A stretch of DNA of 6,511 bases, from positions 1 to 6,511 of the forward strand of contig JAHQWY010000211.1 of the NCBI GenBank assembly GCA_029856445.1, given 5' to 3'. The notes beneath the pieces are model-generated. The model made no database searches. It had not been told where the DNA came from and saw only the letters and a list, made by a program, of their open reading frames with translations. A program made the translations under genes and the position numbers. Each line of letters begins with the position of its first letter. Position 1 is the first letter of the stretch. The DNA is from Promethearchaeia archaeon. GTDB lineage: Archaea > Asgardarchaeota > Lokiarchaeia > Sigyniarchaeales > SOKP01. This document shows positions 1 to 6,000 of the stretch, in pieces.

Positions 1-1
1 A

Positions 2-2800
2 CTGGATTACGGCGATTCAGATGGGACTGGTATTTTAACCATAGATGATAGAATTATTTATCCTATAGGAAATCAATTCCTCTTTACAATTGAGAGTTTT
101 CCTAACGTAATATTTGATGCAATCGTATATGTTGACTATATTCAGGAATTTTATAAAACTCACGCTCTAGAAACCTACAATCTTACAAAAACAGAGTTAG
201 GAGTTAGTAATGGGGGCACTTTTCAAATAGGTGTAAGTGGAACAAGTTGGATTGAACAAGAAGCATATTTATGGATTAAAGCAATTAGAGATGGTTCAAA
301 TTATTACTTTCCATCAGATGTCAATATGAATATCACAATTGGAACCCAAACATATAATATTGAAGACTATGGAACAGGAACCGGACGTTTTTCAGTCGCA
401 GGTTTTAATAAAAATCAAATATTTCGAGCAATCATTAATACAGGTTTCTCAGTGAATTTTAGTGTGATAATTTCAGTGGTGTATTCACGATCTGCCTCCT
501 ATGAGATTATCGGGGAATTATCTTACACTATAGTGGGAGCAGCTTCCGTATTTGGAACAGTTCAATATGATTCAGATTTAGGATATTATCTAAAAACAAT
601 TGACACTTCTCTACTTGATGCTGATGATTATACTGTAAGATTCACCATGGTTAAAGATCATTTTCAGCGAACTACTAAAGATCTTAAATTAACGGTTTTA
701 AATCGTCCTACTTTACTCAATGGTTCTTCTGAATTCTTTAGAAAATTAGCAACTATTTACGTGAAGGATGCGGTAAATTTCAGTTTAATATATGTTGATG
801 AGATAAGTGGTACTAATATCGCTAATCTTGATAGTCAATATTTTATCTGGGAAAGTTATGATCAGAATGGGAATGTCAATGAAACGGGTCTTGGTAATAT
901 ATTTACTGCTATCGATAACACCTATATATTGGAATTTAACACAGAAACAAGAGCTGTAGGAGAATATCTGCTCATTATTGTGTTAGAGAAGGATAATTAT
1001 GATTACAAGAATGGGATGATCCTTCTTACAATCATAAAAAGAGATATTAATTATGTTTTAAGTAAAAATCTTCAAGATGGTCAAACTAATGTGGTTAAGG
1101 GTAAGAAAGTAATGATAGAAATAAGTCTTACAGATCCTACAAAAAGCAATTCATGGTTAATTAATGCGACTGTAACAATGATAGTTGGAAGTCAAATCTA
1201 TGAATTTGAGCAAAATGAGAACGGGACTTACTCGCTTCAGTTTCCAACGAATAATATAGATGCTTTCTTTACCTCAAAAACACTTAGAGGAACAATTATA
1301 ATTTCCAAAATTGATTATAATCCCGTCGAGATTAAAATAACGATTGTTGTAGAGATGGAAGAAATCTTCCCTGGGATACCCACTTTTTACTTTCTATTAA
1401 TAGTTTCAGCTATAATCATACTAGTTGGTAGTTTAGTTGGATATCGAGTTATCCAAAATGCAAGAATACCCTCTTTTGTAAAAAAAGTAAGAGAAATGAA
1501 GAAATCTATAAAAGGGGATAAATCAATCGCAGAATCACTTATTTATCGTGAAAAAGAAGTATTTGTTGGAGAAATATTGAATAGCGATTGGAATGAACTT
1601 GGATTATCCTTAGAAGAAATATTTGGGATCACTCTTGAAAAAGATAAGAAACAAAAAATTTCAAAAAGAGAGATTTCTAAACCTCCTGTTGAACATGAAA
1701 ATAAACCCATTGGATTAATTTTAATGAAATGGGATGAGAGAATAGGCACTGAAATCAAAGTAAAATATCCTTCAGAGATTAATATATCAGAAAAGACTTT
1801 AATGCAAATATATAGCACCCATGAATATAGTGGAGAAAAAGGGATAATTACATTAACTGCTGAAGCCACTAATATCTTATCCTATTATTCAGGACCAGAA
1901 GAAGGGTATTATTTACTTTTACTTTTAAATCTGGATGATGATCCTGATCTCTATGAAGGTGGAATTGCTGATGTATTAACTATACTTTTAGAATATATCG
2001 AAGAGGATACTTATTTACAAATGTTACCCTCTTTATTCCAGCGTTTATCATTATATCCTTCATTAAATCATGAACAATTTCTAGCACTCACTTACCAAAA
2101 CAAAATCAAACGATCAATTCTTAATCTACTAAGAGATGAGGGATTAGCAGTTAAATCAGAATTAATAATCTGGCTAAAAGATAAACAAACGAAGGGTTTC
2201 TTTGATCTAGATACAATTTTCAGTGAAATGATCAAATTAGAAGTTTTAAAAGTGAGTTCTATTAAGGAAATTCCTTCTGAGCTCATTTTTCTTACAAAGG
2301 ATATCTTTATGGCAAGAATACCTCCTCTTAAATTACTTGAAAAGCCTACTAGTTATGGTTTACCCTCTCAGTTTGCTAAAGAATATCCTAACGAGGTTAA
2401 GAAATTTTTCCAGACATATCGTCCTACAGAAGAGGATAATATAGAAATTGCTGAGATATTGATCAATCCTCAAGTTTATGAAACTTTAAAGGTTCTTAGA
2501 AATGCAATTGTCACCAGAGACGACCTGCAGAAACTCCGAAGTAGAGGTGTTGATGATATTTATAGTGTTTTAAAGATACTTTGGGATAATAAGATGATTA
2601 AAGTTTTTCAAGATGATCAAAAGAATGAATATTACGCGCTCATTTCTGATTTTTATATCGATTACATTTTTCCAAAGTATTTACTGAGATCTATCAAAGA
2701 TGCTTATGAACAAAAATCGAAAGTTAAGAAAGCATTAATTGAATACCTTAATATCCTTGAAGATACTTATTACAATCTCAAGTCACAAAAAACACAATAA
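2..2800 (+). CDS. Single-pass membrane protein: Ig-like ectodomain, TM helix, cytoplasmic longin-like and winged-helix domains (5' partial)
   Basis: The reading frame is open from the left edge to TAA at 2798-2800, so 932 residues are visible and the true start lies upstream. The first ATG (326) is not a credible start: the 108 codons before it have the same composition and beta-sandwich pattern, and no signal peptide follows it. Seen in order (residues counted from position 2): about four Ig-like units over 1-452, the last three ending in strands near LKLTVL (228-233), LLTII (341-345) and IKITIVV (444-450); a TM helix at about 461-481; a basic juxtamembrane stretch with FVKKVREMKK; an alpha/beta domain at about 569-686 starting IGLILMKWDERIG; winged-helix-like regions at about 701-775 and 822-883; a helical tail. 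Eight N-x-S/T sequons lie before the TM and one after it, and basic residues follow the helix, so the C-terminal half should be cytoplasmic. There are no cysteines. I recall similar cytoplasmic halves in Asgard archaeal proteins. A receptor or adhesin role is inferred; ligand and output are unknown. Confidence 0.9.
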   Translation: MDYGDSDGTGILTIDDRIIYPIGNQFLFTIESFPNVIFDAIVYVDYIQEFYKTHALETYNLTKTELGVSNGGTFQIGVSGTSWIEQEAYLWIKAIRDGSNYYFPSDVNMNITIGTQTYNIEDYGTGTGRFSVAGFNKNQIFRAIINTGFSVNFSVIISVVYSRSASYEIIGELSYTIVGAASVFGTVQYDSDLGYYLKTIDTSLLDADDYTVRFTMVKDHFQRTTKDLKLTVLNRPTLLNGSSEFFRKLATIYVKDAVNFSLIYVDEISGTNIANLDSQYFIWESYDQNGNVNETGLGNIFTAIDNTYILEFNTETRAVGEYLLIIVLEKDNYDYKNGMILLTIIKRDINYVLSKNLQDGQTNVVKGKKVMIEISLTDPTKSNSWLINATVTMIVGSQIYEFEQNENGTYSLQFPTNNIDAFFTSKTLRGTIIISKIDYNPVEIKITIVVEMEEIFPGIPTFYFLLIVSAIIILVGSLVGYRVIQNARIPSFVKKVREMKKSIKGDKSIAESLIYREKEVFVGEILNSDWNELGLSLEEIFGITLEKDKKQKISKREISKPPVEHENKPIGLILMKWDERIGTEIKVKYPSEINISEKTLMQIYSTHEYSGEKGIITLTAEATNILSYYSGPEEGYYLLLLLNLDDDPDLYEGGIADVLTILLEYIEEDTYLQMLPSLFQRLSLYPSLNHEQFLALTYQNKIKRSILNLLRDEGLAVKSELIIWLKDKQTKGFFDLDTIFSEMIKLEVLKVSSIKEIPSELIFLTKDIFMARIPPLKLLEKPTSYGLPSQFAKEYPNEVKKFFQTYRPTEEDNIEIAEILINPQVYETLKVLRNAIVTRDDLQKLRSRGVDDIYSVLKILWDNKMIKVFQDDQKNEYYALISDFYIDYIFPKYLLRSIKDAYEQKSKVKKALIEYLNILEDTYYNLKSQKTQ
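1382..1444 (+). other. Transmembrane helix of the membrane protein
   Basis: Residues 461-481 of the visible protein form an uninterrupted hydrophobic stretch, TFYFLLIVSAII through LVGSLVGY. It is preceded by an acidic segment (EMEEIFPGIP) and followed by a strongly basic one (R482 onward, with KKVREMKKSIKGDK). By the positive-inside rule the N-terminal side is extracellular and the C-terminal side cytoplasmic. The skewed N-x-S/T sequons (eight before, one after) agree. Confidence 0.9.
1706..2059 (+). other. Cytoplasmic longin/roadblock-like alpha/beta domain (tentative)
   Basis: Residues about 569-686 begin with a hydrophobic strand (IGLILMKWD), a turn with IGTEIK and a conserved-looking KYPSEI. 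A helix (SEKTLMQIYSTHEYSG), strands (GIITLTAEA, YYLLLLLNLDDDPD) and a long amphipathic helix ending SLFQRLSLYP follow. The order strand-turn-strand, YP, helix, strands, long helix is what longin/roadblock-type profilin-like folds show, and such domains are abundant in Asgard archaea, often tied to small GTPases. I recall similar segments in Lokiarchaeal proteins, but the fold assignment is by eye. It could be an unrelated Asgard-specific domain. Confidence 0.5.
2102..2650 (+). other. Two winged-helix-like domains at the cytoplasmic C-terminus
   Basis: Residues about 701-775 (IKRSILNLLRDEGLAVKSEL, a second helix with DLDTIFSEMIKLEVLKVSS, then a hydrophobic strand FLTKDIFMARIPP) and 822-883 (NPQVYETLKVLRNAIVTRDD, a recognition-helix-like VDDIYSVLKILWDNKMIKVF, then a YYALISD strand) both follow the helix-helix-helix-wing pattern of winged-helix folds. 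The second resembles ArsR/MarR-type modules. A helical tail (884-932) could mediate dimerisation. Whether they bind DNA or proteins cannot be told; being tethered to the membrane favours protein contacts or a one-component membrane regulator. Confidence 0.6.
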
Positions 2801-2817
2801 AAAAATTTTTTTTTTTT
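2799..2817 (+). terminator. Oligo-T transcription terminator
   Basis: A run of seven A (2799-2805, overlapping the stop codon) is followed directly by twelve T (2806-2817) on the coding strand. Archaeal RNA polymerase terminates at such nontemplate-strand T tracts without needing a stable hairpin. It sits immediately after the stop codon of the membrane-protein gene and before the promoter-like region of the next gene. Confidence 0.7.
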
Positions 2818-2854
2818 CTATAATTTCAACCTTTAAATCCCTAAAAACAGATGC

Positions 2855-2880
2855 TATATAAATACTCTAAATATAAATAT
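2855..2880 (+). promoter_or_regulatory. Archaeal TATA-box promoter region for the secreted protein gene
   Basis: TATATAAATA at 2855-2864 matches the archaeal TATA box and is preceded by an A-rich stretch (CTAAAAACAG) that could serve as the BRE. A second candidate, ATATAAATAT, lies at 2871-2880. With the usual spacing of about 25 bases, transcription would start near 2885-2905, giving a 5' leader of roughly 50-70 bases before ATG 2957. In such AT-rich DNA TATA-like strings arise by chance, so position after a terminator and before a gene is the main support. Confidence 0.5.
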
Positions 2881-2898
2881 CCGAATTAACTATTATCT

Positions 2899-2925
2899 TG
2901 TAATTACATGTTTTACATTTTACAT
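2899..2925 (+). promoter_or_regulatory. Palindrome TGTAATTACA with repeated TTACAT motif
   Basis: TGTAATTACA at 2899-2908 is a perfect 10-bp palindrome. Its right half continues into TTACAT (2904-2909), which recurs at 2913-2918 and 2920-2925. The cluster lies at or just after the predicted transcription start, where a repressor site would be expected. It could equally be chance in AT-rich sequence. Confidence 0.25.
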
Positions 2926-2956
2926 AAACTTATTTTAAACAAGAATTTGATCAAAA

Positions 2957-3055
2957 ATGAAAACAAGTAGAAATCATATTAAAACAATAAAAAAGAGAAT
3001 TGAAGGTTTAAGTCTACTGTTAATAGTTTTAATTTTCCCGTTGATAATGAGCTCA
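2957..3055 (+). other. Sec signal peptide of the secreted protein
   Basis: Residues 1-14 carry seven basic residues (two Arg, four Lys, one His), residues 18-31 are an unbroken hydrophobic core (LSLLLIVLIFPLIM), and small residues follow (SS at 32-33). Cleavage probably falls between about 33 and 38. An uncleaved N-terminal membrane anchor is possible, but the polar, sequon-bearing linker that follows favours export of everything downstream. Confidence 0.85.
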
Positions 3056-6000
3056 CCGTTGTTTTCAAATTTATATAACACTGATTCAACAGAGTATATC
3101 GAGGATAAAACCAATGAAACAACAGAATTGTCTCCAAAAATAAGTGCTCCTTTTAATGCACACTATTTCAATTACTATAAAGTTATAACCATTGATCATA
3201 ATCAGGTATCAGGAACCTCTGGTCATATTAATTTTCCTTTTCTATTATCTATTTATGATACAGACCTACGTTTTGATGTTCAATCTGATGGAGATGATAT
3301 CGGATTTTCATTAAATAATGTTTGGCTAGATCATGAAATTGAAGTTTTTAACCAAACATATAGTCCAACACATGCTAGACTAGTTGTTTGGATGAGGATT
3401 CCAGCGTTATCTGTTAGTATTGATACCAATATCCGAATGTATTATGGTAATAATACCATGACCTCGAGACAAAACCCACAGGGAGTATGGGACAGTAATT
3501 ATGAAGCAGTTTACCATATGAATCAAAATCCTAGCACTTCATCTGTTTTAGATAGTACAGCTAATAACTATGATTTAACTCCTGGATCTGGTTTTGTTTC
3601 TGGAGATCTTGTCGATGGTATTTATGGGAAAGCAATAGAATTTGGTAATGTGAATACTCAATACCTTGAAATAACATCTGGTTTTTCGAATCCATCCTCC
3701 TCTCTTTCACTTGAAATGTCGTTTAGTCCTCAATTATTTAATGCTTATCAACGATATTTTACGGCAAGATGGAGTTATCCAGATTTGCGCTTACCTGAAA
3801 GCAACATAATTACTACTAGGATTCGAAACAATTTGGGTAATGTAAGTTCAACTGCAAGTACATTTGATGCTTGGTTGGATCAATATTATCATTTTGTTAT
3901 GACATGGCAAGGCGAATCAGTTGGACGTCAAAAACATTATCTTAATGGAACTCTTATTGAAGATGATTATGATGCGGAAGCTTTAGGAACTTCTTCTAGT
4001 TGGACAGGTTTTAATCTTGGTTCTGACACAGATCATACTGATCCTATTGGAGCCTTCATAGAAGAATTTAGGATATCTTCAAATGCTCGTTCAGCTGGTT
4101 GGTATGCAACAGAATTCAATAACCAATATAATCCTGGTAGTTTTTATACCATCGGTGCAGAACAAGAAGTAGTGTGGGAACCTCCAAATGCTAATTATTT
4201 TGCTTATTATAAATTTATTACAATTGATCAAAGTGAAGTAACTGGAACTGGAATCCATACTAATTTCCCATTTTTATTTTCATTTACTGATGAAAATTTA
4301 AGGTATCATGCCCAACCAGATGGGGATGATATAGCCTTTGCTGTTGATGGGGATTGGTTGGATCATGATATATTACTCTTCGATCAAACATATAATACAA
4401 CACATGCAGAACTAATAGTTTGGGTTCAGATACCTTATTTATATACTATAAAAGATACTGTAATTACAATGTTTTACGGGAATTCAACAATGAGCTCTCG
4501 AGAAGATCCTGAGGGTGTTTGGGACAGTGGTTATGCAGCAGTATATCATTTGGATGATGATTTTTTAGATTCCACTTCCAATAATAGAGACGGAACGAAT
4601 ACAGGTTCAGTAGATGCTCCAGGTATTATAGGTGATGGTCAGGATTTTGAACATGATGATGGAAGTGATAACATCAATATCGGCACATGGAGTGTCTCTG
4701 GGTATAAAATAACGATTCAATCTTGGGTAAAATACGAATCTTTCGATTCAGTTTGGTCGGGATATAGTGATGCTCGTGTTTTATCAAAAAATTCAGGGAC
4801 AAGTGATGGGACAGAATATCATGTTTGGATGCTCGGAACATATGACATGGGAACAGGTGGTCCCTATAATTTAAGAGGAAGAATAAAAACAGGAATAAGT
4901 GATGGTACTGGAACAACTACCGTGGAAGCTACAGATCCAGCCGGCTATCTCGTAACTGATACTTGGTATCTAATGACTATAAAATATGATGGTTCTAATA
5001 TCTATCTTGCTTTAGATGGAAATACAGTTCTTACACAAAGCAAAACCGGACCATTGCGTGAAAATAGTTGGCCAATAACCATTGGGAATAGTCCTACAGG
5101 AGATAGACCAATAGATGCTATCATTGATGAGGTAAGGATCTCATCAATTATAAGATCGGATGATTGGTTAAAAACTGAATATGATAATCAAAAGGACCCA
5201 ACATCATTCGGTACAGTTGGAGAGGAAAATATATTAAATGAAGACCCTCCAAATGCGCTTGATTTTGATTATCATAAGGTTATTACAATTGATCACACAA
5301 AAATCGATGGTACTGGCAGCCATATGAATTTTCCAATTTTAATCTCCATTCTTGACGAAGATTTACGGTTCGATGTGCAAAATGATGGTGATGACATTGC
5401 TTTTTCCTTGGATGGTCAATGGTTGGATCATCAAATAGAACTCTTTAATCAGACTTATAGTAGTTCACAAGCACAATTAATTGCATGGGTTCGTATTCCA
5501 TTTTTATCAACAGTAGTTAATACAAGCATTATAATGCACTATGGGAATAATAGTATGAGCTCTTGTCAAAATCCAGAAGGTGTATGGGTGGGATATCAGT
5601 CAGTATGGCATCTTAACGAACAATCTGGATCTGGTTATTACATCAATGATTCAACTCTAAATGGTTATAATGGGTCTCCATTTGGTACTCAATTTTTAGA
5701 TTCAGGACAAATTGACGGAGCAAGGTCTTTCTCAGGTACAGGAGATAATAGAATCATTATAGATAGAGGATCAGAATTCTTTGATGGCGATAATATGTTT
5801 ACATTTTCTTTTTGGGTTTTTCCGAATTATGCTTCTGATTTAGAATGGGAAGCAATGACAGATCGCTATGTTTTTTCTAAAACATCTTCTATTAGGATGT
5901 CCCGACTTTGGCGGCAAAATTTTTTACCAGCAGGAGAGGGAAGATATCAAGCTGATATTGAATTTGACACTGTTGGAACAACATACTTAAATGTAGCAGT

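Larger units (their letters stand above)
2801..2956 (+). other. Intergenic region between the two surface-protein genes
   Basis: This 156-base, extremely AT-rich gap holds the oligo-T tract, two TATA-like boxes, a 10-bp palindrome and three TTACAT copies, all listed separately. I see no small ORF, tRNA or other RNA gene in it. No GGAGG-like Shine-Dalgarno sequence precedes the downstream ATG; the bases there are AAGAATTTGATCAAAA. Confidence 0.8.

Noticed and set aside
326..328. ATG at 326 as the start of the membrane-protein gene
   Set aside because: The frame is open and protein-like for 108 codons upstream to the window edge, the ATG falls before a beta strand inside the Ig-like region, and no signal peptide follows it.
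1543..1869. Reverse-strand open frame of 108 codons
   Set aside because: It lies wholly antisense to the well-supported cytoplasmic domain of the membrane protein and its translation shows no domain pattern.
2092..2286. Reverse-strand open frame of 64 codons
   Set aside because: Antisense to the first winged-helix region; short and Ser/Leu/Ile-rich, as expected of a shadow frame in AT-rich DNA.
2941..2956. Shine-Dalgarno site before ATG 2957
   Set aside because: No GGAG or GGTG core is present; the start rests on the in-frame TGA at 2948-2950 and the signal peptide instead.
4674..4916. Reverse-strand open frame of 80 codons
   Set aside because: Antisense to the LamG domain of module 2, with a His/Phe/Leu-rich translation typical of a shadow frame.
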